This document shows, one piece after another, positions 41,666 through 51,268 of a stretch of DNA of 64,000 nt. This stretch comes from [Anoxybacillus] calidus. Lineage in GTDB: Bacteria > Bacillota > Bacilli > Bacillales > Anoxybacillaceae. Position 1 is the stretch's first letter. Each line of letters opens with the position of its first letter. Made by a program: the position numbers and the translations under genes. The stretch is from positions 147,122 to 211,121 of the forward strand of contig NZ_JACDUU010000007.1 of the NCBI RefSeq assembly GCF_013760845.1. The letters run 5' to 3'. Under the pieces are notes generated by a model that made no database searches, was not told the origin of the DNA, and saw only the letters and a program-made list of their open reading frames with translations.

Positions 41666-42199
41666 ATGGTAGCTTATCCTATGGAAGGAGAAATCATTCA
41701 AATACATAGCTATAAACATAATGGTTCTATTCACCGCATATGGGAGGAAACAGTTGTACTTAAAGGGACGCAAAATTATATTATTGGTGCGAATGATCGT
41801 ACGGTTGTGACAGAAGCCGATGGACGAACATGGATTACGAGAGAACCAGCGATTTGCTTTTTTCATTCGCGATATTGGTTTAACATTATCGGCATGATTC
41901 GCGACGATGGAGTGTATTATTATTGCAATATCAGCTCTCCGTTCGTATGGGACGAGGAAGCGTTAAAATATATTGACTACGATTTAGATTTAAAAGTATT
42001 TCCTGATATGACTTATATACTTCTTGATGAAGATGAATACGAGCGCCATCGTCAAGAAATGAATTATCCTACCGTTATTGATCGCATTTTAAAGAATCAT
42101 GTTGAAAAATTAATCAGCTGGGTTCATCAACGAAAAGGTCCATTTGCTCCCGATTTTATTAATACGTGGTATAGAAAATTTTTAGCTTATCGAAAGTAA
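41666..42199 (+). CDS. ygaC: DUF402 family protein YgaC (nucleoside tri-/diphosphatase type)
   Basis: A 177-residue protein. The start follows GGGGAGAAAT. DUF402 fold marks: [32 protein letters not shown], and [20 protein letters not shown] with the acidic metal-binding stretch [10 protein letters not shown]. Staphylococcal relatives hydrolyse nucleoside tri- and diphosphates; the activity here is by homology. Terminated at 42219-42251. Confidence 0.9.
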   Translation: MVAYPMEGEIIQIHSYKHNGSIHRIWEETVVLKGTQNYIIGANDRTVVTEADGRTWITREPAICFFHSRYWFNIIGMIRDDGVYYYCNISSPFVWDEEALKYIDYDLDLKVFPDMTYILLDEDEYERHRQEMNYPTVIDRILKNHVEKLISWVHQRKGPFAPDFINTWYRKFLAYRK

Positions 42200-42218
42200 A
42201 TAGGCAGATGAAGCAAAA

Positions 42219-42251
42219 AAGCCTGTTGCTGTACTTTACAACAGGTTTTTT
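42219..42251 (+). terminator. Terminator of ygaC
   Basis: AGCCTGTTG pairs with CAACAGGT, followed by TTTTTT. The first possible ATG of the next gene lies at once after the T run. Confidence 0.88.
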
Positions 42252-44045
42252 ATGCTTTTAGGGGGGGTTGTTCTGAACAATATATATCGTTATTTGCAAT
42301 TCGTGCGTCCATATAAATGGCAGGTCATTGCTACCATTATGATCGGCATTATAAAATTTGTCATTCCGCTATTAATTCCGATGATGTTGAAGTATGTTGT
42401 TGATGATATTATTGGCAACAAGAAGTTGAGCGTCGATGAAAAGGTTGCACATTTATGGATGATTTTAGCGATTATGTTGTTGATTTTTGTTGTTGTGCGT
42501 CCTGTTGTTGAATATTATCGACAATATTTTGCGCAATGGACAGGAAGCAAAGTGTTATATGATATTCGCGATCAATTGTTTACCCATATGCAAAAGCTAA
42601 GTTTTCATTACTATGCCAATCATCGTGCTGGTGAGATTATTTCACGCGTCATCAATGATGTAGAGCAGACGAAAAATTTTGTGATTACAGGACTTATGAA
42701 TCTTTGGCTCGATATGGCCACGATTGTAATTGCGATTGCGATTATGCTCACAATGGATGTGAAATTAACATTAATTTCTATTATTATCCTCCCTATCTAT
42801 GCCATTTCAGTCAAATATTTTTTTGGTCGATTAAGAGGACTGACGAGAATCCGTTCTCAAGCGTTAGCTGAGCTTCAAGCGCATTTACATGAGCGGGTTC
42901 AAGGCATGCCTATTATTAAAAGTTTTGCGATTGAAGAGGATGAACAGCGTCAATTTGATAAGCAAAATCGAAATTTTTTAACAAAGGCTCTTGATCATAC
43001 GAGTTGGAACGCAAAAGCTTTTTCGGTAGTAAATACGGTTACAGATATTGCACCAGTTATGGTGATTAGTTATGCGGGCTATGAAGTGGTACGTGGAAAT
43101 TTAACGATTGGCACAATGGTTGCGTTTGTCGGCTATATTGAACGATTGTACAATCCGTTGCGCCGTCTTGTTAATTCTTCAACGACTTTAACGCAGTCGT
43201 TTGCTTCTATGGATCGTCTTTTTGAATTTATGGATGAAAAATATGATATTGAAGACAAGCAAGATGCAATCGAGTGTAAGAAGGTAGAAGGAAATATTGT
43301 ATTTGAAAATGTTTCGTTTGCTTATGAACAGAATGAAGAGCCAGTTTTGCATAATATTTCGTTAAACATCAAAAAAGGGGAAACAGTTGCCTTTGTCGGT
43401 ATGAGCGGTGGCGGAAAATCGACGTTAGTCAGTTTAATTCCGAGATTTTATGATGTGACAAGTGGTCGCATTCTGCTTGATGGGATCGATATTCGAGATT
43501 TTAAAGTGCGGAGCTTACGTGACAAGATTGGTATGGTATTTCAGGACAGCATATTATTTAGCGATTCGATAAAAGAAAATATTTTGCTCGGAAAGCCGAA
43601 CGCAACTGATGAAGAGGTGATTGCTGCAGCAAAGGCTGCTAACGCTCATGAGTTTATCATGAATCTGCCAAATGGATATGATACGAAAGTCGGTGAGCGG
43701 GGAGTTAAGCTGTCGGGAGGACAAAAGCAAAGAATTGCGATAGCCCGTGTATTTTTAAAAAATCCGCCTTTATTAATTTTAGATGAAGCGACATCAGCAC
43801 TTGATTTAGAAAGTGAACATTTCATTCAAGAAACGTTGGAACGTCTGGCAAAAAATCGCACAACGTTAATGGTGGCGCATCGTTTATCAACCATTACCCA
43901 TGCCGACCGCATTGTGTTAATCGAAAACGGAAAAATTGTTGAAAGCGGCACACATGAAGAGTTGATGAATAAGAAGGGAAGTTATTACAAATTATTTATG
44001 ATTCAACAAGTCAATCGAGCAGAAATGAAAGGGCAGCCTCATTAA
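42252..44045 (+). CDS. ygaD: ABC exporter, fused membrane and ATPase domains (YgaD)
   Basis: A type I exporter half-transporter of up to 597 residues. The first in-frame ATG (42252) sits in the tail of a terminator with no ribosome site. The strong AGGGGGGG at 42260-42267 instead points to CTG 42273, which would give [17 protein letters not shown] as in B. subtilis YgaD. Six membrane helices occupy about residues 20-310. The ATPase domain has Walker [11 protein letters not shown], signature [15 protein letters not shown] and Walker [13 protein letters not shown]. It probably works as a homodimer moving lipids or drugs outward; substrate unknown. Confidence 0.93.
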   Translation: MLLGGVVLNNIYRYLQFVRPYKWQVIATIMIGIIKFVIPLLIPMMLKYVVDDIIGNKKLSVDEKVAHLWMILAIMLLIFVVVRPVVEYYRQYFAQWTGSKVLYDIRDQLFTHMQKLSFHYYANHRAGEIISRVINDVEQTKNFVITGLMNLWLDMATIVIAIAIMLTMDVKLTLISIIILPIYAISVKYFFGRLRGLTRIRSQALAELQAHLHERVQGMPIIKSFAIEEDEQRQFDKQNRNFLTKALDHTSWNAKAFSVVNTVTDIAPVMVISYAGYEVVRGNLTIGTMVAFVGYIERLYNPLRRLVNSSTTLTQSFASMDRLFEFMDEKYDIEDKQDAIECKKVEGNIVFENVSFAYEQNEEPVLHNISLNIKKGETVAFVGMSGGGKSTLVSLIPRFYDVTSGRILLDGIDIRDFKVRSLRDKIGMVFQDSILFSDSIKENILLGKPNATDEEVIAAAKAANAHEFIMNLPNGYDTKVGERGVKLSGGQKQRIAIARVFLKNPPLLILDEATSALDLESEHFIQETLERLAKNRTTLMVAHRLSTITHADRIVLIENGKIVESGTHEELMNKKGSYYKLFMIQQVNRAEMKGQPH

Positions 44046-44063
44046 GATAAGGCTGCCCTTTTC
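44029..44063 (+). terminator. Terminator of ygaD
   Basis: AAAGGGCAGCCT and AGGCTGCCCTTTT form a hairpin that starts inside the last codons of ygaD. Confidence 0.9.
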
Positions 44064-44116
44064 GTATGAAATATTTCTATTTTTGAAGAAAAAATTAGTT
44101 TTATTGAAATAATTTA

Positions 44117-44148
44117 ATTTTTCTTAAAATTTTATATTGTATTATAAT
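44117..44148 (+). promoter_or_regulatory. dpp promoter region with a CodY-box-like sequence
   Basis: TTCTTA (44121-44126), 16 bases and a perfect TATAAT (44143-44148). Over the -35 lies ATTTTTCTTAAAATT (44117-44131), which has two mismatches to the CodY consensus AATTTTCWGAAAATT. CodY represses dpp in B. subtilis, so the site is plausible, but the whole gap is very AT-rich and chance matches are likely. Confidence 0.4.
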
Positions 44149-44234
44149 TATATGCGTGGCATAATTTTATGTAAAATAAGAGAATTATTTCAAAAATGTT
44201 GAAAATTATATAACACAAACGAGGGAGTGACTAC

Positions 44235-45260
44235 ATGAGTAAACATCCGGTGCTGGAAGTAAAAGGATTGAAGACTTCATTTTTTACCGATGATGGTGAG
44301 GTTCCTGCTGTTGATGAAATAGATTTTTATATTAACGAAGGGGAGATATTAGGAATTGTTGGAGAATCCGGATGCGGAAAAAGTGTAACTTCGCTCTCCA
44401 TTATGGGGTTGTTGCCTAAAGGAATTGGAAAGATTGTCGGTGGTGAAATTTTATTTAAGGGAGAAAGTATTGTAAACGCTTCTGAAAAGCGGATGAAAGA
44501 GATTAGAGGAAAAGAAATTGCGATGATTTTCCAAGAGCCAATGACATCATTAAATCCGCTGTTTACCATTGGTAATCAAATGGTCGAAGCGATTCGCATA
44601 CATAGCAAAATGAATAAAAAGCAGGCTCAAGAGCGTGCGATTGAAATGTTGAAACTTGTCGGGCTGCCACGCGCAAAAGAAATCATGAACGAATATCCCC
44701 ATCAGTTATCCGGCGGAATGAGACAAAGGGTAATGATAGCGATGGCGATGGTTTGTAATCCTTCGCTGCTTATTGCCGATGAGCCAACAACCGCTCTAGA
44801 CGTTACGATTCAAGCCCAAATTTTAAAACTAATGAAAGACTTAAACAAAAATTTTAATACAGCGATTATGATGATTACTCATGATTTAGGTGTCGTTGCA
44901 GAAGTATGTCATCGCGTTGTTGTCATGTATTCCGGAAAAATTGTCGAAGAAGGCGATGTATGCACGATTTTTAAAAGTCCGAAACATCCTTATACAATCG
45001 GTCTTATTCAATCCATTCCTGACATTCGCGAGAAGAAGGCACGTCTATATTCCATTCCGGGAAATGTGCCTAAACCTGGGTCGATTAGACAAGGGTGTCG
45101 TTTTGCTGCACGCTGTGAGCATGCCTTTGAACGGTGTTTTAAAGAAAATCCAGGGTTATATGAAACAGGTGAACAAGGACATAAAGTTCGTTGTTTCTTG
45201 CATCAAAGAGAGGAGGAAATGAATGTTGAGCGAACCGTTGCTGCAGGTGAAAGAACTTAA
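44235..45260 (+). CDS. dppD: Dipeptide/oligopeptide ABC transporter ATPase DppD
   Basis: A 341-residue ATPase, first gene of dppDFEBC. Walker A GESGCGKSVTS, signature QLSGGMRQRVMIAMA, Walker B LLIADEPTTALD. The C-terminal extension has the OppD/DppD cysteine cluster region (GCRFAARCEHAFERCF) that can carry an iron-sulphur cluster. Start behind GAGGGAGTGA. It overlaps the next gene by 38 bases, so the two ATPases are coupled. Confidence 0.93.
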   Translation: MSKHPVLEVKGLKTSFFTDDGEVPAVDEIDFYINEGEILGIVGESGCGKSVTSLSIMGLLPKGIGKIVGGEILFKGESIVNASEKRMKEIRGKEIAMIFQEPMTSLNPLFTIGNQMVEAIRIHSKMNKKQAQERAIEMLKLVGLPRAKEIMNEYPHQLSGGMRQRVMIAMAMVCNPSLLIADEPTTALDVTIQAQILKLMKDLNKNFNTAIMMITHDLGVVAEVCHRVVVMYSGKIVEEGDVCTIFKSPKHPYTIGLIQSIPDIREKKARLYSIPGNVPKPGSIRQGCRFAARCEHAFERCFKENPGLYETGEQGHKVRCFLHQREEEMNVERTVAAGERT

Positions 45261-46194
45261 AAAATACTTTCCAATTACAGGTGGAATTTTTGGCAAAAAA
45301 ATTGGCGAGGTAAAAGCGGTTGATAACATATCTTTCACTGTATATAAAGGAGAAACATTAGGACTTGTAGGCGAAAGTGGCTGCGGTAAGTCAACAACTG
45401 GAAGAATGCTGCTTCGTCTTATCGAACCAACGGAAGGTTCGATTGTGTTTGAAAATAAAGAGATTACAAGTTTATCAAAGTTAGAGTTACGAAAAATGCG
45501 CAGAGAAATGCAAATGGTATTTCAAGATCCGTTTGCTTCATTAAATCCGCGCCATACAGTTGAAAAAATTTTAGAAGAGCCGCTCATTGTTCATGGAATC
45601 GGCTCAAAACAGGAAAGAAAAAAGCGTGTGCAAGAGATGCTTGAGGTCGTTGGATTAAGCAGTTATCATGCGAAACGTTATCCGCACCAGTTCAGCGGTG
45701 GACAGCGTCAGCGTATCGGCATTGCCCGTGCCCTTATGACGCATCCGAAACTGATTATTGCCGATGAACCAGTTTCCGCGCTGGATGTGTCGATTCAAGC
45801 TCAAGTATTGAATCTTTTGGAAGATTTACAGAAAGAATTTGGCTTAACTTATATTTTTATTGCTCACGATTTAGGGGTTGTTCGTCATATTAGTGACCGC
45901 ATCGGTGTAATGTATTTAGGTAGACTTGTAGAATTAGCCGACAGCGACAAATTATGTGAAAATCCAAAACATCCATACACAAAAGCATTGTTGTCTGCTG
46001 TTCCGATTCCAGACCCAGAGTATAAACAGGATAAACAGTTATTGTCAGGCGATTTGCCAAGCCCTTCAAATCCGCCGAAGGGGTGTGCTTTTCATACTCG
46101 ATGCAGCGCATGTATGGAGATTTGTAAAACAACGCGTCCTGAATTTAAAGAAATTGAACAAGGGCATTATGTTGCCTGTCACCTTTATCCATAA
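45223..46194 (+). CDS. dppF: Dipeptide/oligopeptide ABC transporter ATPase DppF
   Basis: A 323-residue ATPase partner of DppD. ATG 45223 is 6 bases behind AGGAGG (45211-45216), inside the end of dppD. Walker A GESGCGKSTTGR, signature QFSGGQRQRIGIARAL, Walker B LIIADEPVSALD. The C-terminal cysteines in GCAFHTRCSACMEIC match the OppF/DppF type. The two ATPases pair beneath the DppB/DppC channel. Confidence 0.93.
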   Translation: MLSEPLLQVKELKKYFPITGGIFGKKIGEVKAVDNISFTVYKGETLGLVGESGCGKSTTGRMLLRLIEPTEGSIVFENKEITSLSKLELRKMRREMQMVFQDPFASLNPRHTVEKILEEPLIVHGIGSKQERKKRVQEMLEVVGLSSYHAKRYPHQFSGGQRQRIGIARALMTHPKLIIADEPVSALDVSIQAQVLNLLEDLQKEFGLTYIFIAHDLGVVRHISDRIGVMYLGRLVELADSDKLCENPKHPYTKALLSAVPIPDPEYKQDKQLLSGDLPSPSNPPKGCAFHTRCSACMEICKTTRPEFKEIEQGHYVACHLYP

Positions 46195-46239
46195 GGTGAA
46201 AGGTAACTAAATATACAAATATATAAAGGGGGAAGAAAA

Positions 46240-47850
46240 ATGAGAAGAAAATCATTTCTTACCATGCTTGTTTTCCTATTCATTCTCTCGACAATCCTTG
46301 TCGGCTGTGGGAAATCTGAGAAAACAAGCGGTGAAAAAACTGGTGGAAAAGGAGATACCGCACAAGATACGCTCGTATATGGCCGCGGCGGTGATTCTGT
46401 ATCTCTAGACCCTGCTGTTGTAACAGACGGCGAGTCTTTAAAAGTGACTAAGAACATTTTTGACACATTATTAGACTACAATGACGGTGATACAAGCGTC
46501 CAACCTGCCTTAGCAACAAAGTGGGAAGTTTCTCCGGATGGGTTGACGTACACATTTAAACTTCGCCAAGGCGTAAAGTTCCATGACGGAACAGATTTTA
46601 ATGCAGAAGCGGTTGTTTTCAACTTTGAACGTTGGGCAAATGGCAATGCTGATACATTCCCATACTATGGATCCATGTTTGGTGGATATAAAAATGATGA
46701 AAGTCATGTAATCAAAGAAGTGAAAGCATTGGATGAATACACCGTTCAATTTGTGTTAAAACGTCCACAAGCACCATTCTTAAAAAATATCGCGATGACG
46801 CCGTTTGCGATTGCAAGTCCGGCTGCTGTGAAAAAGTATGGCGATAAGTTTGGAGAAAATCCAGTTGGTACAGGTCCATTTGTGTTTAAAGAATGGAAGC
46901 GCAACGAACGTATTGTGCTTGAGAAAAATGAAAATTATTGGCTAGAAGGATATCCAAAGTTAAATCAATTAATCTTTGTTTCTATTCCTGATAACTCTGC
47001 ACGCTTAAATGCATTATTAAAAGGCGAGATTGATTTGATGGAAGATTTAAATCCTTCCGATCTTAATCAGCTTGAAGGAAATAAAGATTTCCGAATTTTC
47101 AAGCGACCATCAATGAACGTTGGTTATGTTGGTTTAACAACAACAAGAGGTCCATTGAAAAACAAATTAGTTCGTCAAGCGTTAAACTACGCAGTTGACA
47201 AAAAAGCAATCATCGATGCGTTCTACTCTGGCCAGGCAGAACCGGCGAAAAACCCAATGCCGCCAAGCATTCCAGGCTATAACGATGCGATTGAAGATTA
47301 TCCATTCGATTTAGAAAAAGCAAAACAGCTTCTTGCAGAAGCAGGGTATCCAAATGGATTTGAAATGGAACTATGGGCCATGCCTGTCCCAAGACCGTAT
47401 ATGCCAGATGGACAAAAAGTGGCTGAAGCGATTCAAGCAAATTTTGAAAAAATCGGTGTCAAAGCGAAAATCGTTTCTTATGAATGGGCAACTTACCTAG
47501 ACAAAGCAGCAAAAGGGGAAGCGGATGCGTTCTTGCTCGGATGGACAGGAGATAACGGCGACGCTGATAACTTCTTATATGCATTATTAGATAAGGACAG
47601 CATTGGCAGCAACAACTATACGTACTATTCCAATGATGAGCTTCACAAAATTTTAGTCGAAGCGCAAACAGTAAGCGATGAGAATAAACGTAATGAACTT
47701 TACAAAAAAGCACAAGAAATTATTAAAGAAGATGCACCATGGATTCCGCTTGTACACTCAACACCATTGCTAGCTGGAAAAGCAAATATTGAAGGATTCA
47801 ATCCGCATCCAACTGGTTCTGATAAATTTACAAAAGTGGAATTTAAATAA
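46240..47850 (+). CDS. dppE: Dipeptide/oligopeptide-binding lipoprotein
   Basis: A 536-residue extracellular solute-binding protein, family 5. The signal peptide ends in lipobox LVGC with Cys23, so it is lipid-anchored. Family marks: PALATKWEVSPDGLTYTFKL, LRQGVKFHDGTDF, and FLLGWTGDNGDADNFL. The pattern fits DppE/OppA peptide binders; nickel or glutathione binding cannot be ruled out. Start behind AAAGGGGGAAG. A terminator follows before the permease genes. Confidence 0.9.
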   Translation: MRRKSFLTMLVFLFILSTILVGCGKSEKTSGEKTGGKGDTAQDTLVYGRGGDSVSLDPAVVTDGESLKVTKNIFDTLLDYNDGDTSVQPALATKWEVSPDGLTYTFKLRQGVKFHDGTDFNAEAVVFNFERWANGNADTFPYYGSMFGGYKNDESHVIKEVKALDEYTVQFVLKRPQAPFLKNIAMTPFAIASPAAVKKYGDKFGENPVGTGPFVFKEWKRNERIVLEKNENYWLEGYPKLNQLIFVSIPDNSARLNALLKGEIDLMEDLNPSDLNQLEGNKDFRIFKRPSMNVGYVGLTTTRGPLKNKLVRQALNYAVDKKAIIDAFYSGQAEPAKNPMPPSIPGYNDAIEDYPFDLEKAKQLLAEAGYPNGFEMELWAMPVPRPYMPDGQKVAEAIQANFEKIGVKAKIVSYEWATYLDKAAKGEADAFLLGWTGDNGDADNFLYALLDKDSIGSNNYTYYSNDELHKILVEAQTVSDENKRNELYKKAQEIIKEDAPWIPLVHSTPLLAGKANIEGFNPHPTGSDKFTKVEFK

Positions 47851-47861
47851 TGAAGTGTTGA

Positions 47862-47889
47862 GGGAGGGGAGTGCATCCTCTCCTTTTTT
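47862..47889 (+). terminator. Intra-operon terminator between dppE and dppB
   Basis: GGGAGGGGAG and CCTCTCC with TTTTTT form a compact hairpin 11 bases after the dppE stop. It should reduce read-through into the permease genes, leaving more binding protein than channel. A separate weak promoter for dppB was not identified. Confidence 0.7.
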
Positions 47890-47979
47890 AGGTAGATGAT
47901 CCCCCCCTTTGGTTTGTTCTTGCATACATGCTACTCTAGAATGTTTTCACAGTAAAAGACTAGGAAGGAGTGAGAAGGG

Positions 47980-48984
47980 ATGTTTGCATATTCAATTCGG
48001 AGAATTTTTATGGTTATTCCTGTACTTTTAGGAATGTCGATTATTGTCTTTTTTATGATTCGCGCCATTCCAGGGAATCCAGCGCAAGTGATTTTGGGAC
48101 AAAAGGCAACGAAAGAAGCGGTTGAAGCATTAACTCATAAATTAGGTTTAGACCAGCCATGGTACGTTCAATATTTTAAATACTTAGGTGGATTATTAAC
48201 AGGCGATTTAGGGGAGTCGATCCGAACCGGAGCGTCCATTACAGAGGAAATTTGGCCATATTTAGCAGCGACATTGGAGTTATCGCTTGCTGCGATGCTA
48301 ATTGCAATCGTAATTGGTGTTAATGCTGGGATTATAAGCGCGTGGTTTCAAAATTCCTGGTTTGATTATGTGGCGATGGTATTAGCGTTAATTGGCGTAT
48401 CGATGCCGATTTTTTGGCTTGGATTAATGGAGCAGTGGATTTTTGCGATTAATTTAGATTTATTGCCGACATCTGGGAGAGAGGAAGTGCGAAATCCTGT
48501 TACTCCAATTACCCATCTTTATTTAATTGATACATTACTGCAAGGGAATACAGAGCAATTTGTGCAAGTATTGCAGCATTTAGTGCTGCCGAGTGTTGCG
48601 CTGGCGACCATTCCGATGGCGATTATTGCTCGGATTACCCGCTCTAGCATGCTTGAAGTGATGAAATCCGATTATATTCGTACAGCAAGAGCAAAGGGAC
48701 TTAGCATGTTTTGGGTCGTGTATAAACATTCTTTAAAAAATGCCACTATTCCCGTGCTTACAGTCATTGGGTTACAGATGGGATTATTGTTGGGAGGAGC
48801 CATTTTAACAGAAACCATTTTTAGCTGGCCGGGAATTGGCCGTTATATTTACGAGGCCATTGGATACCGTGATTATCCGGTCATTCAGTCAGGGATTTTA
48901 GTAGTGGCAACGATTTTTATATTGATTAACTTACTTGTTGATCTGCTTTATGCTGCAATTGACCCGCGCATTAAATATAACTAA
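47980..48984 (+). CDS. dppB: Dipeptide ABC transporter permease DppB
   Basis: A 334-residue membrane permease with six predicted helices, the first at the N-terminus (IFMVIPVLLGMSIIVFFMI). The ATPase-contact loop is IRTARAKGLSMFWVVYKHSL. ILTETIFSWPGIGRY near the C-terminus is typical of OppB/DppB. Start behind AAGGAG. It forms the channel with DppC. Confidence 0.94.
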   Translation: MFAYSIRRIFMVIPVLLGMSIIVFFMIRAIPGNPAQVILGQKATKEAVEALTHKLGLDQPWYVQYFKYLGGLLTGDLGESIRTGASITEEIWPYLAATLELSLAAMLIAIVIGVNAGIISAWFQNSWFDYVAMVLALIGVSMPIFWLGLMEQWIFAINLDLLPTSGREEVRNPVTPITHLYLIDTLLQGNTEQFVQVLQHLVLPSVALATIPMAIIARITRSSMLEVMKSDYIRTARAKGLSMFWVVYKHSLKNATIPVLTVIGLQMGLLLGGAILTETIFSWPGIGRYIYEAIGYRDYPVIQSGILVVATIFILINLLVDLLYAAIDPRIKYN

Positions 48985-49007
48985 ATTCGTAAAAAGGAGG
49001 GAAAAGG

Positions 49008-49907
49008 ATGGCTGAACTCGCTCGTAATGGAACGCCGGTACAAAATGAGAAAGTAAAAGAAGAATCTGTTTCGCTTTGGAAGGAAGGATGGCGCAGTTTT
49101 AAGAAAAATAAAATGGCTTTAGTCGGGACAGGAATTGTTTTATTTTTTATTTTATTAGCAGTGTTTGCTCCGGTGATTGCACCATACGAAATTAATGACC
49201 AAAATTTATCGATGCGTCTTAAGGCACCATCGAGCGAACATGTATTTGGTACGGATGATTTTGGGCGTGATATTTTCTCCCGTGTGATTTATGGTGCAAG
49301 AATTTCCCTATGGGTTGGATTTTTCTCAGTATTGGGCTCTGTTATTGTTGGTTCTTTACTTGGGATTATTGCTGGTTATTACGGTCGATGGATTGATGGA
49401 ATGATTTCGCGTATTTTTGATATTATGCTAGCGTTTCCGAGTATTCTGCTGGCAATCGGTATTGTCGCTGTGCTAGGACCATCGTTAAAAAACGCGTTGA
49501 TTGCTATTGCTATTATTAATATTCCAAACTTTGGCCGCCTCATTCGTTCTAGGGTTTTAAGTATTAAACAGGAAGAATATATTATGGCTGCCAAAGCAAT
49601 TGGTATGAGTGATGCACGTATTTTATTCCATCATATTTTACCGAACAGCATGGCACCGATTATTGTCCAAGGAACATTGGCAATTGCAACAGCCATCATT
49701 GAAGCGGCAGCACTTGGATTCCTTGGGCTGGGGGCACAGCCCCCAAACCCGGAGTGGGGAAAGATGCTTGCCGATTCAAAAGATTATTTAACACAGGCTC
49801 CATGGACAATGGTTTTTCCAGGATTAGCGATTATGCTAACGGTGCTCGGATTTAACTTGATGGGGGATGGATTGCGCGATGCTTTAGACCCGCGTATGAA
49901 AAACTAA
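49008..49907 (+). CDS. dppC: Dipeptide ABC transporter permease DppC
   Basis: A 299-residue permease partner. An N-terminal helix is followed by the OppC-type SSEHVFGTDDFGRDIFSRV segment, five further helices, and the ATPase-contact loop EYIMAAKAIGMSDARI. AAALGFLGLGAQPPNPEWG is typical of the family. Start behind AAAAGGAGG. It ends the operon; the terminator stem starts at its stop codon. Confidence 0.94.
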   Translation: MAELARNGTPVQNEKVKEESVSLWKEGWRSFKKNKMALVGTGIVLFFILLAVFAPVIAPYEINDQNLSMRLKAPSSEHVFGTDDFGRDIFSRVIYGARISLWVGFFSVLGSVIVGSLLGIIAGYYGRWIDGMISRIFDIMLAFPSILLAIGIVAVLGPSLKNALIAIAIINIPNFGRLIRSRVLSIKQEEYIMAAKAIGMSDARILFHHILPNSMAPIIVQGTLAIATAIIEAAALGFLGLGAQPPNPEWGKMLADSKDYLTQAPWTMVFPGLAIMLTVLGFNLMGDGLRDALDPRMKN

Positions 49908-49938
49908 AGCGGCTGACCATTTTAGGTCAGCCGCTTTT
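49906..49938 (+). terminator. dpp operon terminator (minimal dispersed palindrome, copy I)
   Basis: AAAGCGGCTGACC (49906-49918) and GGTCAGCCGCTTTT form a perfect 13-base stem with a 6-base loop. The arms are the same GGCTGACC/GGTCAGCC pair found in the larger dispersed elements. Confidence 0.92.
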
Positions 49939-50029
49939 CTGTAACTTTAAGAAAATATCGGTCGAGCAAAGAACGATTTTTTGTTCAAATCTCGGTCTCC
50001 CTTCAATTTTTTCATGACAAGAATGCTTT

Positions 50030-51106
50030 TTACACTTCCTGCTCGCTCATTTCGAAGGATTGTTCATCTTTATGATAATTTTTGAAGCTGTCAATCAGCG
50101 TGTCTAAATGCTCTAACTGTTCGCTATATTCGATAATGATACCAACAAGAGGGAATAAGTGGTAATTATCCGCTTCTTTGCATCTTTTCAAGTAATGGTT
50201 ATTAAACGCCTCAACAAGCCATTTTCTACTGTTGCATGCTTCGGTGGCAATTTCCGAATCTGGGTGACATTTAATTTTGCCGATAAATTTTAATAAAATT
50301 TGTTCATGGTAGTTAAGCAAACAATCTAGTTCTGAGCGAATAGCTTGCTGAAACTCCATTGGCATATGCTGAAGTTCATTTTCTAGCCGATGAAGTAGTT
50401 TCAAAGTTTCCAACGCGCGATTGGTTGTTGTAATCATTTGTCTATATAAAACGAGCTTTCTTGACTTTCCATATTTATTTTTTGGGAAGTAGTCCCTTTC
50501 TTCTTTGTACATTAAATAAAGCTGATCAAGCTTTATCATGTTTTCTTTAAATTTTTCAATCTCCTCTTTTAAGAGATGATGTTCAGAGACATGTCTTATG
50601 TTCATGCGAATCCATTTCAAAATGTTTTCTGTGTTGTCGACGATTTTGTAGTAAAGTTTTTTTTCATATTTAGGCGGAATAAATACAAGGTTCACAAAGA
50701 ATGCTGCCAATATACCTAACAGAATGGTTGAGAAGCGGATAAGAGCAAACTGGATAAACCCGTCGCCGGTATATTCCATAATGGCAATAACCGTTACAAG
50801 CGCTACAGGAATGGTAGATTCCAAACGTAATTTTAGGAAAAGAGCAATGACTAAAATGGCCGTTAAACCGACAAAAAACGGATCATGACCGAATATAAGA
50901 ACGATGATGACGGCAAAAAAAGCACCAATGATGTTAGCCTGGAGTTGTTCAACAAGGGATAAATACGTGCGGTAAATGGTAGGCTGCATCGCAAATACAG
51001 CAGAAATGCCAGCGAATACTGGCGATGGTAAATCAAGCAGCTTCGCTAAAAAAAGCGCTAAAGTAATGGCAATTCCCGTTTTAAAGACGCGGGCACCGAG
51101 TTTCAT
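50030..51106 (-). CDS. Aromatic acid exporter (ArAE/FUSC-like) family membrane protein
   Basis: A 358-residue protein with six closely packed hydrophobic helices in the first 165 residues (VFKTGIAITLALFLAKLL, FAGISAVFAMQPTIYRTY) and a long soluble helical C-half. This is the arrangement of the DUF939/ArAE_1 family. A YgaE-like membrane protein occurs in this neighbourhood in B. subtilis and may be the counterpart. Transport of organic acids is suggested by family only. The gene starts near the ATG at 51106, behind an AAAGGAA site. Confidence 0.75.
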   Translation of the reverse strand: MKLGARVFKTGIAITLALFLAKLLDLPSPVFAGISAVFAMQPTIYRTYLSLVEQLQANIIGAFFAVIIVLIFGHDPFFVGLTAILVIALFLKLRLESTIPVALVTVIAIMEYTGDGFIQFALIRFSTILLGILAAFFVNLVFIPPKYEKKLYYKIVDNTENILKWIRMNIRHVSEHHLLKEEIEKFKENMIKLDQLYLMYKEERDYFPKNKYGKSRKLVLYRQMITTTNRALETLKLLHRLENELQHMPMEFQQAIRSELDCLLNYHEQILLKFIGKIKCHPDSEIATEACNSRKWLVEAFNNHYLKRCKEADNYHLFPLVGIIIEYSEQLEHLDTLIDSFKNYHKDEQSFEMSEQEV

Positions 51107-51202
51107 CGCAATTCAAATTCCTTTCCTTTTAGCATAAAATTTTTCATAAACAATTTAGTAATATACATTGTTTAATAAAGGATATCAAGGGGGAAAAGAA
51201 AA

Positions 51203-51243
51203 ATGAGACTATCTCATCTATATGGAGATAGCCTCATTTTTCT
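51203..51243 (-). terminator. Terminator of the glutamate synthase gene
   Basis: AATGAGACTATCTC pairs with GGAGATAGCCTCATT, with A and T runs on both sides. On the minus strand it follows the gltB stop at 51269. The arms GAGGCTATCTC recall those of repeat copy G at 61564. Confidence 0.85.
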
Positions 51244-51268
51244 TTGTATTTAACGCTGTAATTTTCGA

